From NCBI RefSeq assembly GCF_958979055.1, contig NC_084897.1, positions 23,463,628-23,527,627 on the forward strand: a DNA stretch of 64,000 nucleotides, in the 5' to 3' direction. How positions within the stretch are numbered: position 1 is the first letter of the stretch; every line of letters begins with the position of its first letter. This stretch comes from Alnus glutinosa (Eukaryota; Streptophyta; Magnoliopsida; Fagales; Betulaceae). The notes under the pieces are model-generated. The model saw only the letters and a program-made list of their open reading frames with translations. It had not been told where the DNA came from and made no database searches. A program made the translations under genes and the position numbers. Positions 1 through 11,721 of the stretch are shown one piece after another.

Positions 1-221
1 TGACACACCGTTAAATTATTGGACGGAAATACCAATTCCATGTCTACATATATTATCTACGATACTTTTAAAAACCGAAGAGTCCGTTTGACTTCGCGTT
101 AAACCACACTTGCCTATGAAATATTTAACCCAAACTTTTAATTTCTCTACCAATCTAACCAATTATCTAACCTATCCTTTGCCATAGTAGGGGTTGTTTG
201 ACTCTCAATCACAAACCCTTA

Positions 222-480
222 TTTATTTATTTATTTATTTTTTAATAGAAATATCTCAGCTTTCATTAAAAAACAAATGAGTTGATCCGAAACACAAGAT
301 TTATGGACCACATTGTTCCCCAATAACAATATTAGAAATGCTTCGTGGAGCATCTTCCAACCAAATACAACCCATCTTTTTATGAGCAGCCTCCTTAGCC
401 AATACATGAACTGTAGAATTAAGATCTCTATACACATGAGTGACGCTTGCAACTCTAAACTATTTTAACTCTTGTTGGAT
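222..480 (-). mobile_element. LINE 3' fragment (RNase H tail)
   Basis: Read on the minus strand, the segment encodes the end of a plant LINE RNase H domain: a frame with the pattern VHVLAKEAAHKK (residues near the middle) followed by GCIWLEDAPRSIS and a stop at about 310. This V-A/H-x-L-A-K-x-A signature is usual for the C-terminal helix of the RNase H of plant non-LTR elements. The minus-strand 3' end is an A-rich tail of AAAT units (222-245), as expected of target-primed insertion. An in-frame TAG lies just upstream, so it is dead. It is 5'-truncated; upstream similarity fades near 480. Seen: motif and tail. Inferred: family. Confidence 0.6.
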
Positions 481-2800
481 GGTCTCCGTTAAGTGCCCTG
501 TCTTTGATTTTTCTTGCACATAGATAATGATTTTTTATTAGGTTCAACATAGGGGATTTGTATATGGGCGGCTAAGGTTAATTAGGCTAGGGGTTTATTT
601 ATTTTTTATTTGTTTCCCTTTCAAAGAATGTAGGTAAAATCTAGAGTAAATTAAAGTTTTGTTCTTGAATCCTATGCCCTCTTAGTGTTAATGTTGCTAA
701 TAAATCCATTAATCTAATCATATCATTCAAAATAAAATTATTTATTCCATGTGTGTATAACTTTTGTTTTGACCCACTTAACTGAGATAATTTCATTTCA
801 TTTCCTTCGTGAGCTTAGACTTTCTAGACCTACATCTACTTGGATTAGGCTTACAAATTACCCTAGCTTAGGATTAGAGTCGTTAAACTTCCAAGTAAAC
901 GTACCAATTGAGAAAAAAGTGGCCATGAGCTGTATCGGCCTTAGAAATAAGCAAAGGAAGAGAGAGAGAGAGAGAGAGAGAAGACCATTTCCTTCTATCC
1001 ATGTTTGAAAAGTAGTGTACTTGCTTTCTCCCGCTTACTTTGTCTACTTTATAAGCAAATAAATAATACGCAAGAAAAACTCAGTGAAAATGAAGGAAGA
1101 CAAATCTAAACACAGTGAAAAATCAACAACCATTAATATAATGCCACCTTTGACTTTTAGACATTCATCCAAGATTCAAGTCAGCCTCACGGTATTTTTC
1201 TTTTGGCGTTCATACCACTTTAGTTATTATAAATATGCTCTCTTAGTTCGTGAAAAAATAAAGAAAAAAGAAAAAGATTATGGGGGGGGATTATTATGAA
1301 ATCTCAACAAAAAGACAAAAAAGAAGGTCTAATTTTGTGACGGGATTGACGTGACAGTGGGCTTCCTCGTTCTCTTGACTGCTATTGGCAAACTTGTACG
1401 TTGCCTCTTGAATCCTGATGTCTTTTTTAATTATTATATAAATTTTTTGGGTCCCAAATGGCATGTGTTATTAGCATAATTGGTTACACCCATAAGCCTT
1501 TTGCCTTGAAGGAGCAATCCATAGTTGAAACTAGCTAGGACCTTGGTTATATAATATTTGTTTATCTAAAAGCCCTCCATTATTGTTGCTCTAATTTGAA
1601 ACTTTTGCTCTAATATTTAATTTATGATTAAATTTCAGATTTGGCGATACATTCAAACCATCACCACGCCAGCCAGCCAGTACACTCCCTTTATAAATAT
1701 CATGGTACCCATTTGGTCACCTACTATAACGAAATATCCCTCATCATTCCCCACGATTGTAATACTTGACCAATTTTTTGATCACCATTGTTGTTATTGT
1801 TTTCTTTTTTCTATATATAGATATTACAACTTTGAAGAGGCATCTCGAGACTGATGGATCATAATAATGGTTCATATATAATTGATAAGATTAAGACATG
1901 CCACTTAACAGATCGATATTAGATTTTCAGGGCTAGCTTCAACAAGTTGATATCTTGTCACAAACTATGGCAAAAAATGATGTTAAAAAATGAAATAGAA
2001 ACTGTCTGGATGACCATAAGACGTGTCTAGCCGGATCTTTCAAAGAACATAAAAGTTTTTGCATGTCTGGACAATTTGTGATGATGTCCGGACAATCAAA
2101 TCGATACTTGATAACTCTTTGAAATTTCCGTCCGAACATGTAAAAACTTTGATGCTCACTAGCTAAAAAATTCGTTCGGACGATCAGAACAGACACCCAC
2201 GTTTGATATGTCTTCTTTTAGCAAAATCTTTATACTGATAGTAGAAGATAGCGGTACCCATAACCAAGATTTTGACATTAATTAATCTTCCCTAGTAACG
2301 CACTGATGTGTACCACTCTCTGCTATGCACTTTCTTTCTTTGCTAATCATTTTCTCTCTACTTCTCGTTTTCTTTTAGAACCGTTTCTTCGTAAATAGGA
2401 CACTGATGATATCATAATATTCTCCTAACATGCATAATCGAGCCATTTAGCCTACCACTGAGGAACCATTCAACTAGCTGATGTCTGATCTCTTAACCTT
2501 GTAGCCGGGTCCACTTATATAGAACCATCATGATCATGATCATAGAAATTAAGATGTAGCAGATCTTGACGAGGGGGAGAGAGAGTCAGTCAAAAGGAGG
2601 ATGGCGGACATAATTAAGTTATATATATAGATTCTGGATTAAGAAAGACAAATGAGAAAAACCCTGGTCTCCTATTCGGGCATTTGCAAATGTTTTTTTA
2701 ATTATTATTTTATTCATAAAGGTTCATCTTTTCTCATTACTCTTTTTGAAATCCTGTGACCCCTTCCATGTCTGTCCTCCTCCAGCCATTATAGTCTCCC
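480..2800. other. gene-free stretch upstream of the MYB gene
   Basis: No coding region is recognised here. It is AT-rich, with a (GA)n run at 959-981 and short open frames that lack codon structure. The last kilobase probably includes regulatory DNA of the MYB gene, but no individual element can be assigned with confidence. Confidence 0.5.
959..981. repeat. (GA)n microsatellite
   Basis: About eleven uninterrupted AG dinucleotides. A second, longer run lies at 6691-6722. Confidence 0.9.
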
Positions 2801-2807
2801 TCTTATC

Positions 2808-2826
2808 TCTCTATTATATATATTAC
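2808..2826 (+). promoter_or_regulatory. possible TATA region of the MYB gene
   Basis: A TATATATATTA stretch lies about 95 bases before the chosen start codon and follows a pyrimidine-rich block. The spacing would give a 5' UTR of roughly 70 bases. The region is AT-rich in general, so this is weak evidence. Confidence 0.3.
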
Positions 2827-2917
2827 ATAATCATCTATCATCGGGGGGCTAATAATAAAGGGGTCGAATTGATCAAGCTTACTTGAGAACCTCTCATCGA
2901 TAGACAAAGAAAAAAAC

Positions 2918-4128
2918 ATGGGGAGAGCTCCTTGCTGTGACAAAGCCAACGTCAAGAAAGGACCATGGTCGCCCGAGGAAGATGCCACTCTCAAGGCATA
3001 CATCGAGCAGCATGGCACTGGCGGCAACTGGATAGCCTTGCCCCAGAAGATAGGTATTAATTAGTACTTTCAATTTTTCACCTTCTTGATCTTTTTGTAA
3101 ATTAAAATCCAAACCATGGCCAACTTATTCAAATTTGCATATTATCATTGCCTTGCTCAGGCCTTAAGAGATGCGGGAAGAGCTGTCGGCTTAGATGGTT
3201 GAATTATCTCCGGCCAAACATTAAGCACGGAGGGTTTTCCGAGGAAGAAGATAACATTATTTGTAGCCTCTATATAAGTATTGGAAGCAGGTAATTAATT
3301 ACTTTAGTTTTGACAATATTATTTTGCAACCCTTTTCTCTGTTATAAGATCTTGTGGACAATAATAATTCGAATATGTTCTTGGTGTATATATCTATATA
3401 GGTGGTCCATCATCGCAGGACAATTACCAGGGAGAACTGATAACGATATAAAAAACTACTGGAACACAAGGCTGAAGAAGAAGCTCCTAGGCAAGCAGCG
3501 CAAAGAGCAACAGGCTCAGGCTCGGCGAGCCAACAGCCTAAAGCAAGAGATGAAGAAAGAGAGCTGTGAGACGTTTATGGCTCCTGGTGTCATGAACCAG
3601 ATGATCAGCCCATACTGGCCTACAGACCCTCCTCTCGAGGACGAAGCAAATCTTAGGAGTTTGCTGATGAAGCTTGCAGGGGGAAGATTTTCAGACAATC
3701 ATCAACAACCAAACACTAATTTTCAATACCCCATTAATGTTATTTCCTCGCCTCAACAAGATCAGCTATATGTGGACTCGATGAGTATGCTTACTTCTTC
3801 GGCAGCCATGAATTCCATTAACAGTACTACTACTTGTACTCAAATGCCAAACCTGTTTGAAAATCTCCCAAGCGAGCTTTGTGAATTGGGCTATGATCAC
3901 AACCCACAACAATTAGATGGGGGGTTGTTGGAGGGGTTTTATGGAATGGCCGACATGGTCAATGGTAGCACCGGGACGACTAGTTCTGGAGAAAGCACCA
4001 GCTGGGGAGATATAAGTTCTTTAGTTTATCCCCCTTTGGTCTCTGACTATGAAGGTTGCCAACAAGGATTGCCACAGCCACAGGATTCTGCTTTTGAGGA
4101 GTTGAGGTACTTTGTGCCGCCGCAATAG
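2918..4128 (+). CDS. R2R3-MYB transcription factor, RAX/MYB36 group
   Basis: A nuclear DNA-binding regulator of 330 residues built from three exons: 2918-3053, 3161-3290 and 3402-4128 (stop TAG). Splice phases agree: ATA-G|GC and AG|G, with GT-AG borders. The start is the canonical [10 protein letters not shown]2 carries W17, W38 and W58; R3 carries F71 in place of the first tryptophan, W90 and W109. The intron positions are the two classical ones of plant R2R3-MYB genes. The stretch [13 protein letters not shown] and the [22 protein letters not shown] block point to subgroup 14 (RAX1-3, MYB36, MYB68, MYB84). Known roles there are axillary meristem initiation (RAX) and Casparian strip formation (MYB36); which applies here is not decided by sequence alone. 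The C-terminal half is Gln/Ser-rich and poorly conserved. The neighbouring ACC synthase supports a MYB84/RAX3 or MYB68 relation. Confidence 0.95.
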
Positions 4129-4198
4129 CAGCAGTACTTCACATGCGTGGTGTAAATTAATTTGTACCGGTAGAGAATTTTCTGTCAGATTTTCAGAA

Positions 4199-4216
4199 AA
4201 AAAAAAAAAAAAAAAC
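4199..4216. repeat. poly-A tract after the MYB stop
   Basis: A run of about 18 A lies 70 bases past the stop codon, within the probable 3' UTR. Confidence 0.7.
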
Positions 4217-4849
4217 CGAAATGAATTCACTCAGAGAATTGTCTGTTCTTTCTCATATATGCTTCGTTAATTAGTTATATATAGTTCTTCACTCCATGCG
4301 TTCTCTTTTGCTATGATTTTTGGATTGATCAATTGCTAATGATTGTGGCTGCCGAGGAACCTTTAACTGTGACATTAATGTTCCACTGCGCCCTCGATCG
4401 GTCCAATTCTTCCGGCACTTTGAGTGCAATCATGTTTAATTAGATTTGTCTCCGCGTTGACTGGTCGATCTCCTCAATCAGTAGTGTTTGATGAACTTTA
4501 TCGTTTATTTCTTAATTAATTACAACTTAAAAAGCTACACCCTTTTTTTTTTTGACGCCCAACACATGGGTTGATCGAGTTGTGTCGTTCACAAATCTCC
4601 CCCTGAATCCTCCATGAAAAGGCAGTAAAGTTGGAAAGGTGCTTTGACGTTTTGGCCGTCACTTGCTCGGATTTAGCAAGGTAGGGCATCAAAATGTGGC
4701 TTGTTTCTTTTATTGGTTTCTCCATGTCTGCTAAAACAATCAGAGCAGTGAAAGCATATCTTATCTGTCCATTTCATGTAATTCCAACTAGAAAGAGGAA
4801 AATTTTAAGTTGCCTAGAACTTTCTGTATTATGGGTGTGTCTGGTGGAT

Positions 4850-5145
4850 CAAATTGGAGACCTATTTTGTTCAATATGCAAGAGAAGATCGAGCGGAGGT
4901 GGAGAGAGAAATAGAACACAAGAATTTTGGAGTAGTTCGATCTTAGAGATTTATGTACACTACTAGCAAGGCTCTATAGGTTACATTTTGATTTTATTGA
5001 ATTTTTTTTAATACAATTGTTTTATATGCTCTATTTATAGAAAAATGTGGTAGCTAGGTAAGGTAGCTAGAAAAGGTAATCAAATCCTATAAATTTGATT
5101 ACAAATCTATTAAGAGTATATATATAATTAGAGAAATGATTCATT
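4850..5145 (-). mobile_element. probable Copia LTR remnant
   Basis: Read on the minus strand this has the order expected of a plant Copia LTR: a segment with AGCTACCTTACCTAGCTACC, a TATA box (CTATAAATAGAGC, about 5028-5040), a region with AATAAA-like and AATCAAAATG sequence, then a pyrimidine-rich ATTCTTGTGTTCT-type U5. No clear TG...CA ends or second LTR were found, so it is a remnant or solo LTR. Its orientation is opposite to the Copia coding fragment at 5668-5990. Confidence 0.4.
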
Positions 5146-5667
5146 TTCTCTTCCTGTCATTCTCTCATCCTCCCATTTTTTAAAATCATTATTGGATTTG
5201 TGCGGTTCATGTGGGTTCATCATAAGAGGATGGGAGAAAGACAAGGCTTAACATGAAAAATATCCTTAATATTCTAAGACAAAATTCAATAATTCAAATC
5301 AATCTTTTTATCTTGTTTTGCCTTTAATTAATTGGGGTTTTCTATTTGTCACTTGTTTAGTAGAAGTATATGTCACTATCAATTAATATAACTCTAACAT
5401 GATAGAATTTTAACATCATGGAATAGCATCACATTGTTCAAAATCACATTTCATGTTCCTTGTGTTGTTCTTTCATTTCTTCAATTTTGTGAAGCTCTTG
5501 TATCACATTTTAAGACAGAAAGTATGCGTTGTTCACTAAACTAGATAGATGGTCTAAGGGAAAGTGAATTCGAATTGTGTTTGCCTTGATCTTTTGGATG
5601 CTCAATCAATCATTTTCATTCTTTCCTTCACAATAACATAAGATGAATCACCATGCCACTCATTAAT

Positions 5668-5990
5668 TACCTGGTTAAAACAAACAATTGGCGGACCTCC
5701 ATATCTTGCATTCACAATTAGCAGAGTTGTACTATGACAACAAAGCAATCATTCACATCACTTTGAATTCCCTATTTCATGAAAGAACAAAACATATAGA
5801 AATTGACTACAACAACATTCTAAAAAAAAACTATAAAACGAAACAATTCAAACTTTCCACATACCTATCAATCAAGGAACTCAATTCGACACAATTCCAT
5901 CACTTGCTTGACAAGTTGGGTGGCATGAATATCCACTACAACTTGAGGGAGAGTATTAAGGGAAGAGAACCTGTGCAAATAAGGAAAGTA
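5668..5990 (+). mobile_element. Copia polyprotein fragment (RNase H end)
   Basis: A conceptual frame shows the conserved Copia RNase H signature: [11 protein letters not shown], then [12 protein letters not shown], followed after a degraded stretch by a tail of the [14 protein letters not shown] type. In intact elements these residues form the end of pol. D of YYDN and the ERTKHIEID block are recognisable, but the linking region (LADIFTK in intact copies) is corrupted and there is no upstream integrase or reverse transcriptase. It is a small dead fragment. A purine-rich GAGGGAGAG follows, which may be the old polypurine tract. Confidence 0.75.
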
Positions 5991-6690
5991 AGGGCGTCAT
6001 TCACTCACCTACTGCAAATCCACTGATAAAGGAAACTCCATCTAGGTAATCCATCGATCACCTGTTGAGCTCATGGAGAAAGCTAGGATAGTCTCTTTCA
6101 TGCATTTAAAGTGCTAACTTCCACGTTAATTTAGAATAACCATAGTTAATACGCTGTCATGTAATCGATCAATCATTAAGTAAATATACAGTTTCCGTAA
6201 ATAGAGTTCTTTCTTTTCTTTTCTTTTTCGTAAATAGAGTTTATTTTTCTTCTTCTTTTGTTTATCTCTTTTGTTTTATAGCTATTTCTATCGATCATTA
6301 AATCACCACTTATCCTAAAAGCTTAAGTTAATAGTTAGGAAGAGGTAAATTTAATCACTTGATCAATACTTTAATACTCACCCACACGTGTGGGCTCAAA
6401 CTTCTTTCTAAATAGGTGAGGCTCAACACGTGAAATATTTAATTGAAATGTAAGGTAACCAAAAGAAACAGAGTTCGAATTCAAGATCTCTGCATTATTT
6501 TTTCAAAAAACTTAAGCTTATAAGAAGAGATAAATTTAATTAATTAATTAAAATTATAACCAAAGAACGTGATAATACGCTCCGGCATGATGCCGGGTTT
6601 GCAAAGGTCTCTCATTTATGGAAGACATGCATCATACGCAAGGAAAACGAACAAAGCGTGTCAATCATACGCAGGACACAATTTTGTGGG

Positions 6691-6722
<32 letters not shown>
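6691..6722. repeat. (GA)n microsatellite
   Basis: A G-rich start followed by about fifteen GA dinucleotides. Confidence 0.9.
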
Positions 6723-6724
<2 letters not shown>

Positions 6725-7548
6725 ACATGTTCATGCCCACAAGTCAAAAGAAAAAGTAGAGACGAAGCACCAAGTGAAACAAAATTGACTCGGTCTTTAA
6801 TTGTCATCTTTTTCAGAATTCAAGTCCAAAGTATCGAGTCGATCGGAAGGATATATATGTGGACACGAGATAGATAGCCTTTTTAATTCAACCTTGGCTG
6901 CTAAGGAATTAATTAGTAGAGGTTAACTCACTGTCACCTGTCTTTTTTTCATTTTTCATTTTTTTTCTTTTCTTTTCTTTTCTTTTTCTTTCTCGATGTT
7001 TTGGGTGGATGGCATTTCTGGTGCATATATATATATATATGCTTGATGCAGACTGATAAGTACCTAATTATTTTAGCCTTTTAGGACGCAGTTTAATTAT
7101 ATATATATATATATATACACAGTCAACAAATTAATACATACCTTTCCCTTGTCCTGATTATGTCGATGGCAGCTCGATCCCAACATTTTCTGATACGGTT
7201 TTCGTCACCATTGATTTCATATGGTCCGTGACTACTGAAACATGACATCATGAAATTTCTTTTCTCGTTAAGCATTTCGTTTGTTACTTCAAATTTGTGT
7301 TTTCAAGTGGTTTCCATGCTAGATATGTCACTATACAATTTTACTTCACACTCCATTTGTTTTTTTTTTTTTTTTGGTGGTAAATCACCATGTTAAACCA
7401 TTAATTATTTAAAAAGCTTAAATTATGAGAAGAAAAAAAAAAAAAAAAAAAGAAAGAAAAGCCCAATTAAGTAAAAGGTTGCATGTTGCATATTATTGAG
7501 CAAGCAGAAGATTAAAGAACAAAAAACAAAAACAAAAAGAAAAAGTGC

Positions 7549-7589
<41 letters not shown>

Positions 7590-9292
7590 AGGTCAAAACT
7601 GATCAACCGACTCAATCAACCCGAAATTAATGCAAGATCGTTGTAGTTGTTCAGAGTACTAATTTTCAACTTGACTTTCCTTCCAGCTTTGTTTGGTAGG
7701 CCAACCTTTTATATTAGAGCCAATTGAAACAATGATTGGGAACTTTTTCAGCAGATTTTGTCAATACATGTAGGCAGGCACTTCAAAGTCTAGCTATTGG
7801 CAAAGTCAGTTCTTAGATTAATATTGGGTTCAACAACTAAAACTCTCGTAATAAGGCCTATCATTGATGTGAAGGGTAAGAATATTATTCCCCGAGTATT
7901 AATTGAATAGCTTTTACTTAAAAAATGAACAAAAACTTTAATTTCTTTATTAACTACCGCTCATTAATTATCTAGCTAGATCTCTAGCTACCGACATGTG
8001 GATCGATCGAGTTGCTTCCATCGATCTGATCAAGCTAATTAAGGGGAATCAGAAACATTATTTGCAATAATATAGATTATAAAATTCGCCCAATAACCCC
8101 AAGTAACACTTAGGGATGAGTGAATACGTGTTTTTAAATAATCACAACCAATTAAAATTTCACAATCATCACACACACACATATAACATCACCAAAATTA
8201 ATTAAGTACAGCAATAAAAACATTAAACAATATACAATTTTGACGACAAGGTAAAAACCTTTTGAAAAAATCTTCAAAAATAAAATCACTCTGTAGTAGG
8301 TAAACCCAAGAAACTCATCCGTTAGGGAAGAATCAATTTACAGTTAGTCATACTAAAAAAAATGATGTGTTTGTCTCTACAGCTCTACTGGCCCATTATA
8401 TATTCTGTCAAATCTCATTGTAACCTGAAACTCCGATAGCTATAGGTTTTTTATTTTGAGTGTGGTTAAGAGCATGCATGTGGATGGAAAAAGTATCTCT
8501 TGCAAACTAAATAATGGCCTCAAGGTTTTTGAAAAATCATGCATAAGGATGCTTATATAAGTCTTGAGTTCGAACAGATAAGTTTTTTCGTTTGGATGCA
8601 GCTAGGGTTTTAAAGATTTCTGGCTACAAGACGTGATTCGACCAAGTCTCCAATTAATCAAAAGTCTCGGCTTTGAGAATCTTCCTATTTTTGAATTGAA
8701 CATACTCGTTCAGTGGAGATCCAATGAAACCTCCCAATCGAGTAGATATGGAACACTTGAAATATATCACTTTAAGTACTTTGCCCGAACCATCTGCGAG
8801 TACTGCCAAATCGGATTGAGTGTTTCAGGACACCTTCCTCTAGTGCTTTGACATAGCTCATCCAAACATGGTGCAACCACACACCGACAGACTAGATATA
8901 TCGGCAATTGAAAACTTGAATTCTTGCACAATTGTCAAAGTTTCTTGTTTTCAATTTAAATACCAACTTAGACTAACAAAGTTAGGCTTAATTATACCAA
9001 ACTTAATTTTGATACTGAATTAGCCAACATAAAATCTAACATGTTAGAATGAGAAGGAAATAAAGTACAATTTTGAAGAATACAAATGTGCACCAAATAT
9101 GTAGTATAAGGGTGAAATCATGCGTATAGATATCTTCGTACATAGTGCTATGTACATCGTTATGTATGATTTGATTTTTTCTTGTACTTTCTAAAATGGA
9201 TGAGTTCAATCGTATGCGATTGTGCAATGAATTCTCTCTCATGTCATGGACCAATATGATTATATATACTAAAGATAAAAATAAAAAATAAA

Positions 9293-9371
9293 AAAAAAAA
9301 AAAAAAAAAAAAAAAAAGAAGAAGAAGAAGAAGAAGAAGAAGAAGAAGAAGAAAAAAAGAAGAAGAAGAAA
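9293..9371. repeat. poly-A plus (GAA)n tract
   Basis: About 25 A residues run into roughly twelve GAA units, a short A-run, and four more GAA-type units. Confidence 0.9.
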
Positions 9372-9942
9372 ATTCCACGTAAACGTCGTGAACATAGACA
9401 ACAAACAGCAAGAAAACAAATTCAAAAAAAGTAGATAGCAATTGATCAATAAAAAAATCATATGAAAGGAACAACAGAAACTACTGTTCAAGTAAATAAA
9501 GTTCTACGTACGTTTTCAACCCATGGGTGCCTGAATCCGACATTCATCAAGGTAATATATTACAAGTGTCACGTCAGGAATGGTTGACAAAGATGTTCCA
9601 AGTCAAGGTTTCTTATCATGCGTAGAAAAGTTTGGTACATAATGACAAATTAATTAGCTCCAAAAAACCCCGAGAGGAAGCTTCAAAGAAGCTTCAAATA
9701 AGCCCTAGCTAGCTAGCCTGGCAAAGGTGCGTGTTCCTTGTTCAAGAACACTACTTATCTCTTAAATTCAAAAGGCTTTTTATTAATAAAATGATTAATT
9801 AATTTGTCTAAGCAGTGACATCACTGAGAAGAGAAAAGCGCAGTATGAAATGAATACATGCACGCCAGACCATATGCTACTAGCTACAATCTGAATGCAT
9901 AATGTCAAAGAGTCTGAATATTAATCTACTTGAATTAATTTA

Positions 9943-9943
<1 letters not shown>

Positions 9944-9980
<37 letters not shown>
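9944..9980. repeat. (AT)n microsatellite
   Basis: About eighteen uninterrupted AT dinucleotides. Confidence 0.9.
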
Positions 9981-9984
<4 letters not shown>

Positions 9985-11470
9985 GCTATATATGTATGTA
10001 TGTTGATGCGTGTTCGCTAATAAATGGAAGATACTACGAGCTTTGAAGGAGCATGGATGGTGGTAATTACTGAATAATTCCTGTAAAGGGAGGAAGAATA
10101 ATCCAGGACGAGAAGCAGATTATATATGACAGAAAAAGCCTGAAACAAAAAACCAAAAATTAAAAAGATCGATTTATTATTTAATTCCGTATATATATCC
10201 GCACATTCTGTCGATCAATGCCATGACGATAATAAACACCAAATAAACCTTGATTGATGGCTTCAGGTCATCGAGGCCAAGACAAAAGCCCCGCGACGAC
10301 CTGGCCTTCATGCAACCTTTTTCATATTTTATTGGATTGCAATATAATTAGATTAACGACAGTTGTTTTGTTTATTTTTGTGATATTGACACTCACTAAC
10401 ACGAGAATAATTCTTTATTCCAATTTGTTTTTATCAGAATATATAAACAATTAATGGAGTATATTTCCTTGTGGAAATAGATTTGTCTTCGATTATTCTG
10501 TTTCCACGAAGAAGACGTCGGTCAGAAATTTCTTGTTATCGGATGTAGATCAATATATATATATCCAAGATGATAAAGATAAGGTCATAGCTAGTTCATA
10601 GGATACCATTTTCCTAATCTCTTGTATATCTTAATGGATTAACTTTTCTCCCAATGTGTTTTTTATTACAAGCTAGAGTGAACACATTATTTTTTTTTTT
10701 TCCCTTTTTCTAAACCATAAAATCCGAACACACAGATTTCCTTGGACGTTTGTGATCAATTAGGGAGACAAGATTCTCTGTTTCCCAGTATTTGCTCAAA
10801 AAAAAAAAAAAAAAATTAGGTAGACAAGATTCAAATACACATACTATGTTAAATTATTATCTATCAAAATAAATTAAATTAATAAAAAATAATGAATTTA
10901 ATTAATATTATAATATTTTGAAAGTGAACGTAATTAACGAATGGCAATTTGGCGAAGACTTGGAGACTCAAACTGGGCTTTTGTGTGATATTTTTAGCCT
11001 GCAAGATTGTAGTTTGCGAAGATTGAGTTGGGCCTAAGAACCCGAGAGTAGGCTTAACCAATCGTCCTTCTTGAGCGAATATACAAGTCTTCTGAATTTC
11101 GGCCTTTAGATATTGGGCTTTACAATGGGCCGGGTACAAAGATAATGGGCCCGCAAGCAACTGGCTGGAGCCTGAAAGGACATGATTATAAGAATACAAC
11201 TTCAGCTAGCATCATTTTCAGTGGTTTTAGGATTCTCTCTGTCCTTGACAATCCTAACAATTACAAAACCCTAGGTAGTTATTTACTCAATTTTTCATTT
11301 GGCCAGCATCTCGTTATCCATCACGTCATCTATATCAGGTAATTCAAATTTAAAACCCTAATTTATGTTTAATTAATTTCGTTCGGCCGAATTAAAAATT
11401 TAAATAATTCAGCGATCATCTCATCATCCATCTCCACGTGTTTGTGGCTAGCTCCTACTCAATGCTAATC

Positions 11471-11721
11471 TGACACATGATAGATAACGTGGCGTACGTA
11501 AATACTGACATGTGGGACGATGTGAACCTCATGATGATTGACATGTGGCATAATATGGTTTTGGCATGTGGCACAATCTGAGGCTAACACGTGCCATAGT
11601 AAGGTGCTGACAGATGGCTCAATTTGAGGTTGACACATTTCATAATCTGTGGATGACACGTGGCATAGTCTGGGGTGAGACGTGTTATGGTCTTTAGCTG
11701 ACACGTGGTACTATTTTGCAC
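11471..11721 (+). repeat. degenerate 23-bp tandem repeat carrying G-box-like cores
   Basis: At least eight consecutive units start at 11539, 11562, 11585, 11608, 11631, 11654, 11677 (22 bp) and 11699, with two longer diverged units before them at 11471 and 11506. The unit has the form TGACACGTGGCAtaatctg plus four bases. Several units keep ACACGTG or ACACGTGG, which is the G-box/ABRE core recognised by plant bZIP and bHLH factors; others have decayed (ACATGTGG, ACAGATGG). No gene lies within several kilobases, so a regulatory role is only a possibility. Confidence 0.8.

Larger units (their letters stand above)
6030..11460. other. gene-free, AT-rich stretch
   Basis: No gene is recognised. It contains simple repeats: (GA)n at 6691-6722, (AT)n at 7100-7120 and 9944-9980, poly-A/T tracts near 7361, 7432 and 7552-7585, and an A-rich/(GAA)n tract at 9293-9371. 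The short open frames over the GAA tract are low-complexity artefacts. Confidence 0.5.

Noticed and set aside
4850..5990. A complete Copia element joining the LTR remnant and the RNase H fragment
   Set aside because: The two pieces face opposite directions and no second LTR, integrase or reverse transcriptase is present, so they are separate remnants or a rearranged one.
9036..9491. Open frames of 151 and 76 residues on the minus strand over the A/GAA tract
   Set aside because: They are runs of Phe and Leu produced by a simple repeat, not proteins.
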